From positions 121,326-185,325 of the forward strand of contig NZ_BTPE01000011.1 of assembly GCF_036245645.1 (NCBI RefSeq): 64,000 bases of DNA, given 5' to 3'. The notes beneath the pieces are model-generated. The model searched no databases and was not told the origin of the DNA. It was given only the letters and a program-made list of their open reading frames with translations. Of this stretch, positions 40,022 to 49,754 are shown in pieces. The position numbers and the translations under genes were made by a program. Position 1 is the first letter of the stretch. Each line of letters begins with the position of its first letter. This stretch comes from Algoriphagus taiwanensis (GTDB lineage Bacteria; Bacteroidota; Bacteroidia; Cytophagales; Cyclobacteriaceae).

Positions 40022-43000
40022 ATGAATAACCATTATCTATCCAAGGTAAGGTTCCGAATTTTGGGATTTTTACTGCTCTTTGTATGCATGAGTTTGCAGT
40101 CTTTGGCACAGACTCAGACGATTCGTGGAGTGGTCCTTTCGGAGCCTGACAAAGAGCCCGTGCCAGGGGCATTAGTTCTAATAAAAGGTACCCAAAAAGG
40201 GACAGTCACCGACATTGACGGTTCCTACTCAATTGAGGCTACTCCAGGAGAAATTCTCGTAGTCAGCTTTGTAGGGTACACTACTCAAGAAGTAGCTGTA
40301 GTCGCAGGACAAACCACCGTAAACATCAATCTGCCGCTTTCCACCTCAGACCTGTCAGAAGTAGTAGTAGTGGGCTATGGTAGTCAGATCAAAAAAGAAG
40401 TGACAGGTGCTATCCAGTCTATCGGGGGTGAACAGCTCCGAGACATGCCCGTGTCCACGGTAGCTCAAAAACTTCAAGGCAGGCTTGCCGGAGTACAAAT
40501 CAATCAAACTACCGGACAACCAGGACGAGGAATGCAGGTTCGTATTCGCGGACAGCTTTCAGTGACAGGGGGTAGCGATCCACTGTATGTTGTGGATGGT
40601 TTTCCTATTACGGGAGATATCAATGCGATCAACCCCGATGAAATAGAAGATATCACGGTGCTCAAGGATGCAGCTTCGACCTCACTTTATGGTTCGCGTG
40701 CTGCTAATGGGGTCGTTTTGATCACTACCAAAAAAGGCAAGGCAGGGCAGACTAATGTCAACCTTAACGTATTTACAGGCTTCCAGAATGTGCCAATGGA
40801 GGGAAGATTGGAAATGATGAATGCGGAAGAATTTGCCCAGTTTAAGAAGGAGTACTTTGAAGATGCAGGTCAAGCTGTACCTGTTGAATTCCAAAATCCT
40901 GCAGAATACCGGGATAAAAACAACGATTGGTATGATGCTTTGCTTCAGACAGCGCCGATTTCTTCCTACAACCTGACCGTGACATCAAATACAGACCGGA
41001 TGAATACAGCGGTGGTTTTGGGAGTTTTTGACCAAACAGGGGTTGTCATTAATACTGATTTTCAGCGGTATTCATTACGTCTGAATACAGACTATAAGCT
41101 TTCAGACAAAGTAAACCTCGGTCTTAATGTGGCTCCTAACTATGTCTATGACAATACGCCAAGGACAGACGGTACAAGGGGCACAGGTATTCTTTTCAAT
41201 GCATTGCATACTTGGCCGGTCATGCCGATCTATGATGAGGAAGGTGAGCTGACATTTTTTAATCGATTCCCGGGCAACACGGGTAACATTTTTGCCTATC
41301 CCAACTGGGTTCGTTCAGCTCAAGAGATTATCAATGAGACCACTAGGCTGAATGTATTGGCCAATACCTACTTGGAATGGAAGCCTATCAAGGGATTGTC
41401 ATTGAAGACAACTTTCAATACGGAAATAAATACCTCCAAATTCTTCACTTTCAACCCCTCTACAGCTACATCGGCAATTAATGTGGCCATTCCTACAGTG
41501 GCTGTTTCGGTGAGAGAAAATGCAAATAACCTCTCGTGGCTCAATGAAAATATCGCGACTTATAGAACTTCAATCAATGACCATAACCTGGAGTTTCTTG
41601 CCGGTCTGGCCAATCAGCGATTCCGAAGTGATTTTACGCGAATTCAGGCAGATACTTATGCAGACGATCGTCTTCCTACTATTCAGGGAGCAATCAATAT
41701 CAATCGTGGGGGCACAAGAAATGATGTGCAGGAATGGTCTTTGACCTCGGTTTTCTCCAGATTCACTTACAACTACAAAGGAAAATACCTCTTTACAGCA
41801 GCGGTGAGGGGAGATGGATCTTCCCGATTTGGCTCTAATAATCGATGGGGGGTATTCCCATCCACTTCTGCAGGATGGGTGCTTTCCGACGAGGATTTTC
41901 TTGCCAATAACAAGACTCTTTCATTTGCCAAGTTGAGAGCGAGTTTTGGTGTCACAGGAAATAACAACATCGGTAACTTTACTCAATATGCTTTGGTGAA
42001 CAACACCGTAAACGTGGCCTTTGGAAACAATGTCATCCCTGGTGCCGCTGTGACTACCTTGGACAATCCCAATTTGGGTTGGGAGACTACGGCCCAGTTT
42101 GATATCGGATTTGATTTAGGGTTTTTGGATGATAGGATTTCATTCACCTATGACTACTTCGTGAAAAATACCACCAACCTGCTTTTCGCTGTTCAAATTC
42201 CTCAGGAATCTGGTTTCACCAATTTCAATGACAACATCGGGGAGATCAAGTTTTGGGGACATGAATTTGCCGTGAATGCAACCCCAACCACCGGTGCACT
42301 GAGGTGGACGATCAATGCCAATATATTTTTCAACAGAAATAAGGTAATCTCTTTGGCAGACGGAATTGACAGGGTATTTGGTAGTTTTCACATCACTCAG
42401 GTTGGACAGCCCTTTGCCCAATTTTATGGGCTAAACAAATTGGGTAACTATCAGAATGCCGAGGATTTGGCCAACTCTCCCATCATTCCGGGAAGATCCA
42501 CCGTAGGAAGTATCAAGCTTGAAGATGTCAATGGGGATGGTGTAATCACTTTTGGCGGAAATAATGACGACAGAACGATCATCGGTAATCCATTCCCTGA
42601 CTTTGTCTATGGTATCACCAATAACCTAAACTGGAAAAATTGGGACTTCAGCATCATCGGTTCAGGCTCTCACGGCAATGAATTGTATATGCGACACCTT
42701 TTCTCCACAGCTAATTTGGATGGGGTGTTCAATATGGTAAGAAGAGCTGGGGATAGATTCCGGTCTCCGTCAAATCCAGGTGAAGGTATCTTCGGCACAA
42801 CAGTCGGAGGTGGGGTAGTGACAGGAGTTGAGCGGGATTGGCCAAACAGTAATTTCGTCTGGGATGCCTCCTTCTTTACCATCCGAAATATCACCATGGG
42901 CTACACATTCACAAAGCTACCAAAGGCCATCAAGTCAGCCAGAATCTATGCTTCTGCACAGAATGTCTTCGTGTTTACCAAATACTGGGGTGGATCTAAT

Positions 43001-43120
43001 CCTGAAGTAAGTATGCAAAACAACGGTCAGGGTGATGGAGGTAATCTCAGCCCTGGAGTGGATTTGGCTCCATATCCTGTACCTCGTACGATTACTTTCG
43101 GTGCCAATATTAATTTCTGA
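40022..43120 (+). CDS. susC: SusC/RagA-type TonB-linked outer-membrane transporter
   Basis: A 1032-residue protein with a signal peptide (FLLLFVCMSLQSLAQ). It has a CarboxypepD-regulatory domain (about 34-113, IRGVVLSEPDKEPVPGALV), then SDLSEVVVVGYG and the TonB plug (about 125-235, PVSTVAQKLQGRLAGVQI, RIRGQLSVTGGSDPLYVVDG, TSLYGSRAANGVVLI). The 22-strand barrel occupies the rest and ends in ITFGANINF. It forms the pedal-bin transporter with SusD, importing oligomeric ligands by TonB energy. It starts an operon of SusC, SusD, cytochrome lipoprotein and DUF1080 protein. Confidence 0.95.
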   Translation: MNNHYLSKVRFRILGFLLLFVCMSLQSLAQTQTIRGVVLSEPDKEPVPGALVLIKGTQKGTVTDIDGSYSIEATPGEILVVSFVGYTTQEVAVVAGQTTVNINLPLSTSDLSEVVVVGYGSQIKKEVTGAIQSIGGEQLRDMPVSTVAQKLQGRLAGVQINQTTGQPGRGMQVRIRGQLSVTGGSDPLYVVDGFPITGDINAINPDEIEDITVLKDAASTSLYGSRAANGVVLITTKKGKAGQTNVNLNVFTGFQNVPMEGRLEMMNAEEFAQFKKEYFEDAGQAVPVEFQNPAEYRDKNNDWYDALLQTAPISSYNLTVTSNTDRMNTAVVLGVFDQTGVVINTDFQRYSLRLNTDYKLSDKVNLGLNVAPNYVYDNTPRTDGTRGTGILFNALHTWPVMPIYDEEGELTFFNRFPGNTGNIFAYPNWVRSAQEIINETTRLNVLANTYLEWKPIKGLSLKTTFNTEINTSKFFTFNPSTATSAINVAIPTVAVSVRENANNLSWLNENIATYRTSINDHNLEFLAGLANQRFRSDFTRIQADTYADDRLPTIQGAININRGGTRNDVQEWSLTSVFSRFTYNYKGKYLFTAAVRGDGSSRFGSNNRWGVFPSTSAGWVLSDEDFLANNKTLSFAKLRASFGVTGNNNIGNFTQYALVNNTVNVAFGNNVIPGAAVTTLDNPNLGWETTAQFDIGFDLGFLDDRISFTYDYFVKNTTNLLFAVQIPQESGFTNFNDNIGEIKFWGHEFAVNATPTTGALRWTINANIFFNRNKVISLADGIDRVFGSFHITQVGQPFAQFYGLNKLGNYQNAEDLANSPIIPGRSTVGSIKLEDVNGDGVITFGGNNDDRTIIGNPFPDFVYGITNNLNWKNWDFSIIGSGSHGNELYMRHLFSTANLDGVFNMVRRAGDRFRSPSNPGEGIFGTTVGGGVVTGVERDWPNSNFVWDASFFTIRNITMGYTFTKLPKAIKSARIYASAQNVFVFTKYWGGSNPEVSMQNNGQGDGGNLSPGVDLAPYPVPRTITFGANINF

Positions 43121-43152
43121 TAAGGATCCATGTATTTGATCACCTACTAAAA

Positions 43153-44676
43153 ATGAAAAAGAACATGAAAAAATATAATGTATTCCTTTTGTCTTTGGCT
43201 TTTGTATTCAGCAGTTGCGAAGACTTCCTGACGGTGGTGCCTGAGACCTCCTTGAGTTCGGCCACCTTTTTCCAGACTGAAGCGGACTTTGTACAGGCTG
43301 TCAATGCTGCCTATGCTCCTTTGCGGCCATATTACAACGATCGAGCTTGGCTTTTGGGTGAATTGCACTCCGACAATCTGTATTATGGGAGAAACATCCT
43401 CTTTGGTGCCACAGAAAACCATCAGAATCTGGCCGACTTTGCTGTGCCGATATCCGGAGGGACTACCCCAAATGTCCATGTCCTGAATGCATGGAGAAAT
43501 CTCTACCTGATCATCGCCCGGACCAATCAAGTCTTGGACAGAATAGATGCGGTAGATTTCAATGAAAGCTCCAAGAACAATGTAAGAGGTCAGGCTCTAT
43601 TCCTGAGAGCATTCTCCTACTTTCACTTGACTCGGTATTTTGGCAAGGTACCTCTTCACCTGAAGCCGGTAGCCACCCGTGAGGAGTCTGCTTTGCCGCT
43701 TTCGGAAGAGGCAGAAGTTTTTGCACAGATCATTACCGATTTGACTGAGGCGGTTCCATTGTTGCCACAAAAATCTCAGCAATTGCCAGGCAGAGTCACC
43801 CAAGGTTCTGCAAGGACTTTGCTGGCAGACGTTTACATTTATCTTAAGCGTTGGTCGGAAGCCGAGCAGGTATTGGCCCCCGTCATTTCCTCGGGTGAAT
43901 ACATGCTGATGCCGTCTTACGAAATGGCGTTTTCGGAAAGTGTAAATAATAAAAACAACGCGGAGTCTGTCTTTGAGGTCCAATTCAAAGAAGGACCGGA
44001 AGGGCTTCAGGGTAATTTCATGTACCAATTTATGCCCAGACCGATTTCCATTACTGAATTGGCTCCGATCATGGGCACCATTAATCCACAAGAACTCGGT
44101 GGAGAAGGTCCTGCAGTGCCTACCCCTGACTTGATAGCAGCCTATGAAGAAGGGGATTTGAGAGAAGAAGCCTCCATTGGTTACATTTTCCTCTCGGCCA
44201 GTTTCCGAGATGACAAAGTTTATCCTTACATCAAAAAATTCCAGAGCAACCATGTTCAGCATAACAACCATGGGATGAACTGGCCAGTCTATCGCTATGC
44301 AGAGGTATTGTTGCTGATGGCAGAGGCTCAAAATGAACAGGGAAAAAGTGGAGAAGCAGTAAATCTTCTCAATCAAGTCCGACAAAGAGCAGGATTGGGA
44401 GCTTCCACGGCTTCAGGACAAGCAGGTGTCCGTGAGGCAATTTTCAAAGAGAGGAGGGTGGAACTGGCCTTCGAAAACAAGCGCTGGTTTGATATCATGC
44501 GAACAGACCGAATCCAGGAAATCATCGTCCCTTATGGTCAGCGAATCATTTCCAATCCTCTGGATTACTACTATCCACCCGTTCCGGGGTCTGTACCACC
44601 AAGCAATGCTTTCACTGTACTGGATAAGTTTTACCCTTATCCATCTCTGGAAGCTGACCTAACGCCGCATTTCTAA
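43153..44676 (+). CDS. susD: SusD/RagB-type surface glycan-binding lipoprotein
   Basis: A 507-residue lipoprotein (lipobox FVFSSCED, cysteine near residue 22). Family features are the start DFLTVVPETSLSSATFF, helical TPR-like segments (LYLIIARTNQVLDRID, GQALFLRAFSYFHLTRYFG) and the C-terminal RYAEVLLLMAEAQNEQG, FKERRVELAFENKRWFDIMR. It caps the SusC barrel and gives the complex its ligand specificity. MKKN at 43153 and MKK at 43165 are both possible starts. It lies 32 bp after SusC; a hairpin follows it. Confidence 0.95.
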   Translation: MKKNMKKYNVFLLSLAFVFSSCEDFLTVVPETSLSSATFFQTEADFVQAVNAAYAPLRPYYNDRAWLLGELHSDNLYYGRNILFGATENHQNLADFAVPISGGTTPNVHVLNAWRNLYLIIARTNQVLDRIDAVDFNESSKNNVRGQALFLRAFSYFHLTRYFGKVPLHLKPVATREESALPLSEEAEVFAQIITDLTEAVPLLPQKSQQLPGRVTQGSARTLLADVYIYLKRWSEAEQVLAPVISSGEYMLMPSYEMAFSESVNNKNNAESVFEVQFKEGPEGLQGNFMYQFMPRPISITELAPIMGTINPQELGGEGPAVPTPDLIAAYEEGDLREEASIGYIFLSASFRDDKVYPYIKKFQSNHVQHNNHGMNWPVYRYAEVLLLMAEAQNEQGKSGEAVNLLNQVRQRAGLGASTASGQAGVREAIFKERRVELAFENKRWFDIMRTDRIQEIIVPYGQRIISNPLDYYYPPVPGSVPPSNAFTVLDKFYPYPSLEADLTPHF

Positions 44677-44695
44677 GTTGGTTTTCTTCAATTCC

Positions 44696-44754
44696 AATAG
44701 CCCGGTTTCCAAACAAATTCAAAGGGGGTTTGCAATGGAGCCGGGTTATTTTTT
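44696..44754 (+). terminator. Hairpin with T-run after SusD (attenuator-like)
   Basis: AATAGCCCGG (44696-44705) and CCGGGTTATT (44741-44750) pair with one G-U around a 35-nt loop and run into TTTT. It lies 20 bp after the SusD stop and 135 bp before the cytochrome gene, so it may lower expression of the downstream genes relative to SusC/SusD. Confidence 0.5.
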
Positions 44755-44888
44755 GGCAGATATAGCAGGACAGTCAGCAAAGTGATAAATAGTAAATAGC
44801 CTTTGTGAATGGCTCCTTTTTCCGTCAAATTATTCCCAATTTGAGAAAAAGTGGCTATCTCATTTGAAAGCAATAAATCCTTAACCCT

Positions 44889-47576
44889 ATGTTTCTAAAT
44901 CGATTATCCAAAATCTTCATTTTAGTCCTGGGAGTATCGGTTCTTCTTTTTTCCTGTGCAAAAAAAGAAGAATCCCAGCGTCAGCTTACCGGAAATCCCA
45001 AGATTGATAAACTCAAACTGCCGGATGGCTTCGTAGCCGAACTGCTCTACAGCCCGGGGGAGCATGATCAAGGCTCTTGGGTGGCAATGACCTTTGATGA
45101 CAAAGGCCGAATGATCACCTCAGATCAATATGGGTTTCTCTACAGATTAGAGTTGCCACCCCTTGGATCAGATTCTACAGTCAAACCCAAGGTGGAGAAA
45201 CTAATCGTAGGTAACGTGTCCGAACCTCAAGTGGGTATGGGCTATGCACAGGGCTTGCTGTATGCTTTTAACAGCCTTTATGTCATGGTCAACCACAATC
45301 CCAATGAGACCTTCAGTCAGCCTACGGGTTTGTACCGAATTCAGGATTTGGATGGAGATGATCAGTTTGAGACTGTCACCCAAATCCGGGAACTGAAAGG
45401 GCAGCAAGGTGAACATGGTCCGCACAGCATGAGAGTGACACCAGATGGAAAAGGCATTTACCTGATTGCAGGCAACCATGTGGATGTGCCAGAGATGAAT
45501 TCCTATCGCTTGCCTCCGGTTTGGCAGGAGGACAATCTGTTCCCTTTGATCAAAGATCCACGTGGACATGCCAACAATCGAATGGCTCCGGGAGGATGGA
45601 TTGCAAGAATCAACCCAGAAGGAACCGATTGGGAACTGATTGGAGCTGGCTTTAGAAATGCATTTGACTTCGATTACAATGAAGTGGGGGATATTTTCGC
45701 CTACGATGCAGATATGGAGTGGGACTTTGGAATGCCTTGGTACCGACCTACGCGAATCAATCACGTGACCAGTGGAGCGGAGTTTGGCTGGAGAACAGGT
45801 AACTCTAAATGGTCTCCAAACTATCCGGATAATCTTCCCGCTGTGTTGAATATTGGCCAGGGTTCTCCTGTGAATGCCATGTTTGGCTACGATGCCAAAT
45901 TCCCTAGCAAATACAAAAAAGCCCTTTATGCTTTTGATTGGAGCTTTGGGATGATTTACGCCATTCATTTGACTCCAAATGGTGCTACTTACGATGCTAC
46001 TGCTGAGGAATTCATTTCAGGTTCTCCGCTTCCACTGACAGATGGGGCAATTGGCCCGGATGGGGCTATGTATTTTGCCACAGGAGGAAGAAGATTGGAA
46101 TCAGACCTATACCGGGTGTATTACACCGGAGAGCTGGACAGCTATACACCAATGACCGAAGCAGACCTTCCTCAGGAAGCTAAAACCCGACGGGAACTGG
46201 AAAAATACCACGTCTCAGGGGCTCCAGCAGATGGTTTGGAAAAAGCTTGGGCACAATTGGGTCATGACGACCGATACGTGCAATACGCCGCAAGACTGGT
46301 ATTGGAACATCAGCCGGTTGCTTCTTGGAAAGATAAGGCGATTGCCGAACCTGATCCCGCCAAAAAAATTCATGCGATTTTGGCCTTGGCCCATCATGCT
46401 ACTGACGCAGATGCAGCCGCCATGCTTAATAGCTTGATGCAGATCGATTACAAAGGGCTGTCGGCAAAAGACAAGCAGGACTTGCTTCGGACTATCGAAG
46501 TGATTCTCTACCGCTATGACAAAGGTGCAGAACCCGTCAAGCAGCAATTGGTGGCCTACTTGGATCCTAATTTCCCTGCTAATGACAACATGCTTGATCG
46601 TTCGCTATCTATCCTGATGGTTCATTTGGATGCTCCAAGTGCAGTAGAAAAAACGCTGGCTCTTCTGAAGACAGCCAAGGATGATCCTGATTACCAAAAG
46701 ACCTTTACCGCTTCCTCAGATTTGATTTTCAGAAATCCCCAATACGGGATGGACATTGCCAATATGCTGGCCAATGTGCCACCTGCCCAAGCTACTTTCT
46801 ATGCTACCGTTTTGGGAGGAGCAGACAAAGGATGGACCTCCGCTCAGCGGGATGAATACTTTGCTTGGGTGAAAAATGCCCTGACCAACTACAAAGGAGG
46901 CCGAAGCTATGTGGGCTTCTTGGACAGGGCAAGAAAGATGGCTTTGGCAACCGTTGAGTCTAGGGATTTTGAAAAGTATGATGAAATGTCCGGTGGGAAA
47001 TTACTTTCCTCCAGTGGAAATGATATCGTAGAGCCAGGCATCCAGCCAGAAGGTCCTGGAAGAAGATGGACTGTGGAGCAAGCTGAGCCTTTGATGGCAG
47101 ATTTGAGCGGAAGGGATTTTGTCCGAGGGAAAGCTATGTATGCAGCTACTCTGTGTCAATCCTGCCATACCATGCAGGGTGAAGGTGGCGCGATTGGTCC
47201 TGACCTGACTCAGTTGGGTACTCGCTTTTCTCCAAAAGATATCTTGGTGGCAACCATTAATCCATCCGAAACCATCTCCGACCAGTATCATGCGACCGTT
47301 TTAGAGCTCAAAGACGGGGGATCGATCGTGGGTAAGCTCAATGATGAGGATGATCAGAACTACTATATCTCCCAAAATCCATTTGCACCCAATGACATTA
47401 AAACCATTGCAAAAAGCTCCGTGGTGCTGAAGAAAAATGCCGAGGTATCGATTATGATGCCTGGTCTGATCAACAGACTGAATGAAGAGGAGCTGAAGGA
47501 CTTGATGGCCTATTTGATTTCCTCAGGCAATCCTGATCACGAAGTATTTCAAAACAAAGCAACAGCACAGAAATGA
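44889..47576 (+). CDS. PVC-type beta-propeller / cytochrome c lipoprotein
   Basis: An 895-residue lipoprotein (lipobox VLLFSCAK, cysteine near residue 23). A sorbosone-dehydrogenase-like beta-propeller covers about residues 40-415 (LPDGFVAELLYSPGEHDQGS, GGWIARINPEGTDWELIGAG, TSGAEFGWRTGN). A helical repeat region follows (about 430-720), then a cytochrome c domain whose haem motif CQSCH is C756-H760, with a distal methionine probable in IMMPGL. Such proteins resemble PQQ- or metal-dependent sugar dehydrogenases with built-in electron exit. It overlaps the DUF1080 gene by 4 bp, so they are translationally coupled. Confidence 0.88.
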   Translation: MFLNRLSKIFILVLGVSVLLFSCAKKEESQRQLTGNPKIDKLKLPDGFVAELLYSPGEHDQGSWVAMTFDDKGRMITSDQYGFLYRLELPPLGSDSTVKPKVEKLIVGNVSEPQVGMGYAQGLLYAFNSLYVMVNHNPNETFSQPTGLYRIQDLDGDDQFETVTQIRELKGQQGEHGPHSMRVTPDGKGIYLIAGNHVDVPEMNSYRLPPVWQEDNLFPLIKDPRGHANNRMAPGGWIARINPEGTDWELIGAGFRNAFDFDYNEVGDIFAYDADMEWDFGMPWYRPTRINHVTSGAEFGWRTGNSKWSPNYPDNLPAVLNIGQGSPVNAMFGYDAKFPSKYKKALYAFDWSFGMIYAIHLTPNGATYDATAEEFISGSPLPLTDGAIGPDGAMYFATGGRRLESDLYRVYYTGELDSYTPMTEADLPQEAKTRRELEKYHVSGAPADGLEKAWAQLGHDDRYVQYAARLVLEHQPVASWKDKAIAEPDPAKKIHAILALAHHATDADAAAMLNSLMQIDYKGLSAKDKQDLLRTIEVILYRYDKGAEPVKQQLVAYLDPNFPANDNMLDRSLSILMVHLDAPSAVEKTLALLKTAKDDPDYQKTFTASSDLIFRNPQYGMDIANMLANVPPAQATFYATVLGGADKGWTSAQRDEYFAWVKNALTNYKGGRSYVGFLDRARKMALATVESRDFEKYDEMSGGKLLSSSGNDIVEPGIQPEGPGRRWTVEQAEPLMADLSGRDFVRGKAMYAATLCQSCHTMQGEGGAIGPDLTQLGTRFSPKDILVATINPSETISDQYHATVLELKDGGSIVGKLNDEDDQNYYISQNPFAPNDIKTIAKSSVVLKKNAEVSIMMPGLINRLNEEELKDLMAYLISSGNPDHEVFQNKATAQK

Positions 47577-48406
47577 AAATCAAGTTTATTCCCAAAAAAT
47601 CTTTTCTGATTCTTTTGGGAGCAGCAGTTGTAGTTTCTCTTGGATTAAGTTCCTACAGACTTGTTAGTCGCTGGGGAGAGGCCGCTTTTCTCCTTGGAAA
47701 GGCCTTTAGTTTTGGATATTCGGATCCTAAATCAGCGGATTTTGTTGCCATTTTTGATGGAAAGTCCCTAGAGGGTTGGGAATATGATCCGACCTATTGG
47801 AAAGTGAGCGATGGGGCTATTCATGGAGAAACTACAGCGGAAAATCCCCTTAAAGCCAATACTTTCATTATTTGGAAAGGTGGTGAATTGGGTGATTTTG
47901 AGCTGAAGATGGATTACTGGATTTCCGAAACCGGAAACTCCGGAGTCCAGTATCGCAGCGATCGATTTACCGAAGTACCTTATGCCTTGAGAGGTTATCA
48001 GGCAGACATTGATGGGGGAAATCGCTACACAGGACAGAATTATGAGGAAAGAAAGCGAACTACCTTGGCCTATCGGGGACAGAAAACCCGAATTACTTCC
48101 CAACCCGACAGTATCAGTAATCTACGGGACTTTGTTGCGAGAAATGCCTGGCAAGGACTGAATCTGGTTGAGGATTTAGGTGACCGGGCTGAATTGGGCA
48201 GTTTGATTAAATCTGGAGACTGGAATTCCATCCACATCGTAGCCAAAGGAAATATCCTGAAGCACTACGTTAATGGTACGCTGATGAGCGAAGTCCACGA
48301 TGAGGATCAAAAAAACCGGATGATGAAGGGGCTGATGGGAATGCAGATGCATGTGGGTCCTCCGATGACTATTAAGTTTAAGAATATTCAGTTGAAGAAG
48401 CTATAA
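47573..48406 (+). CDS. DUF1080 (3-keto-disaccharide hydrolase family) protein
   Basis: A 277-residue protein with an N-terminal hydrophobic anchor or signal (FLILLGAAVVVSLGLSSY). The rest is the DUF1080 concanavalin-like beta-sandwich: FVAIFDGKSLEGWEYD, WISETGNSGVQYRSD, RGYQADIDGG and GDWNSIHIVAKGNILKHYVNG. Members of this family hydrolyse 3-keto-glycosides made by Gfo/Idh/MocA or flavin dehydrogenases. It would act in the periplasm on material entering by SusC/SusD. It is the last gene of the operon; a strong terminator follows. Confidence 0.9.
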   Translation: MKIKFIPKKSFLILLGAAVVVSLGLSSYRLVSRWGEAAFLLGKAFSFGYSDPKSADFVAIFDGKSLEGWEYDPTYWKVSDGAIHGETTAENPLKANTFIIWKGGELGDFELKMDYWISETGNSGVQYRSDRFTEVPYALRGYQADIDGGNRYTGQNYEERKRTTLAYRGQKTRITSQPDSISNLRDFVARNAWQGLNLVEDLGDRAELGSLIKSGDWNSIHIVAKGNILKHYVNGTLMSEVHDEDQKNRMMKGLMGMQMHVGPPMTIKFKNIQLKKL

Positions 48407-48423
48407 AATAGAGCTTTCATGGA

Positions 48424-48468
48424 AAAAGGCACAACTGACATAAACTTGGTTGTGCCTTTTATTTTTTT
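48424..48468 (+). terminator. Strong intrinsic terminator of the SusC-DUF1080 operon
   Basis: AAAAGGCACAAC (48424-48435) and GTTGTGCCTTTT (48449-48460) form a perfect 12-bp stem with a 13-nt loop, followed by ATTTTTTT. It lies 17 bp after the DUF1080 stop. Confidence 0.92.
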
Positions 48469-48595
48469 ACCAATGGCAAAATTTAATTTGCCCTTTTAGC
48501 TATCTTAAAGCCTGTCTATTTTCCCTTACCCATATAGGGCAGGATAGTCTCAGAGTGGCTTTTTAATAGGTTACCTTTTCAATTCACTACCCAAA

Positions 48596-49654
48596 ATGAA
48601 CCTCGGAAATCCCCAAATCTGGAAAGATAAACTCTCCAATGCCCAGCAAATCGGAGGAATAGAAACCTCCATTCTGGACAATGGGGCTGGAAAAGGAGTT
48701 CGGATCGCCTGGGTCAATACCGGAACTGGGCTTCGTTACAAGCTAGTGCTAGACCGGGGAATGGATATTTTGGATGCGTTTTTCAATGAAAACAGCTTGG
48801 CTTGGATTTCCCATGCCGGGTTGACAGCTCCACAGCCTTTTTCCAATCAAGGGATCGACTGGTTGAGGACCTTCGGAGGAGGTTTATTGACTACCTGTGG
48901 TCTTTCCAATGCCGGTCCGCCCAATACCGATGAAGGAGGTTCCCGTGGTTTGCATGGCAACTATTCCAATACACCCGCAGAATTGATTTCAATCAAGCAG
49001 CCGGATATTTTCTCCGGGGATTTGAGTTTTGAAATTGTGGCCAAAGTGCGGGAAACGACCACCTTTGGTCCTAGTCTGGAAATGCACAGAAGCATCTCAG
49101 GAACCCTTGGAAATCCAGAAATCCGGATCAAAGATGTGGTAAATAACAGAGGAAACGCACCTGCTCCTCATATGCTTTTGTATCATATCAACTGCGGTTG
49201 GCCACTCATTGATGAGGGCACGAGGATCGTCTGGAAAGGAGAAAAGAAACCCAAAGCTACGGACGCGAATAATACCGATTTCAACCGGAAATATGAGTTT
49301 ACCCGATGTGCGGCCCCGATGGATGCGCATGCCGGATTTGGAGAAGATGTGGCATTTATTGATCCTAAAGCAGATTCCCAAGATCAGGTGATTTGTGGCT
49401 ATGCCAATGACCAATTAGGCTTAGCCTTGAAGATTTCCTTTTCCAAAAAACAGATGCCTTGGTTGATCAATTGGCAGCATTGGGGAAGAAATGAATATGT
49501 CACAGCTTTGGAACCGGCTACACATCCGCCGATTGGTCAGGCTGCTGCCCGAGAAAACGGAACCTTGATTTTACTTGAACCCGGAGAAAGCCGAACTTAT
49601 GATCTTAGATTGGAAGTATTGACAGGCCAAAAAGTAAAGGAGTTTAAAGTTTAA
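48596..49654 (+). CDS. DUF4432 aldose 1-epimerase-like protein
   Basis: A 352-residue cytoplasmic protein of the galactose-mutarotase-like beta-sandwich superfamily. Typical DUF4432 segments are VLDRGMDILDAFF, DWLRTFGGGLLTTCGLSNAG, RGLHGNYSNTPAEL, MHRSISGTLGNPEIRIKD and LYHINCGWPLIDEGT. The conserved His/Glu pairs (RGLHGN, EPATHPPIGQ) fit a mutarotase-type site. It probably handles an anomeric or keto-sugar intermediate. It opens a second group of catabolic genes after the terminator of the SusC operon. Confidence 0.85.
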   Translation: MNLGNPQIWKDKLSNAQQIGGIETSILDNGAGKGVRIAWVNTGTGLRYKLVLDRGMDILDAFFNENSLAWISHAGLTAPQPFSNQGIDWLRTFGGGLLTTCGLSNAGPPNTDEGGSRGLHGNYSNTPAELISIKQPDIFSGDLSFEIVAKVRETTTFGPSLEMHRSISGTLGNPEIRIKDVVNNRGNAPAPHMLLYHINCGWPLIDEGTRIVWKGEKKPKATDANNTDFNRKYEFTRCAAPMDAHAGFGEDVAFIDPKADSQDQVICGYANDQLGLALKISFSKKQMPWLINWQHWGRNEYVTALEPATHPPIGQAAARENGTLILLEPGESRTYDLRLEVLTGQKVKEFKV

Positions 49655-49685
49655 AATTAAAAATGATGAATAGGGAAAGAGGGGT

Positions 49686-49753
49686 TAATTTTTCAATTTT
49701 CCAATCTTTCAATTTTCCAATAAAAATCAACTCAATAACCTAATAACCAATAC
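49686..49753. repeat. 8-bp-periodic tract in the cupin gene leader
   Basis: TTTCAATT, TTCCAATC, TTTCAATT, TTCCAATA occur in direct succession, followed by AATAACC-type units that run up to the ATG at 49755. The tract fills the gap between the DUF4432 and cupin genes. Confidence 0.65.
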
Positions 49754-49754
49754 G

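Noticed and set aside
44688..44873. 61-codon minus-strand frame between SusD and the cytochrome gene
   Set aside because: It overlaps the hairpin terminator and the SusD 3' region, has no recognisable domain and lies opposite an operon.
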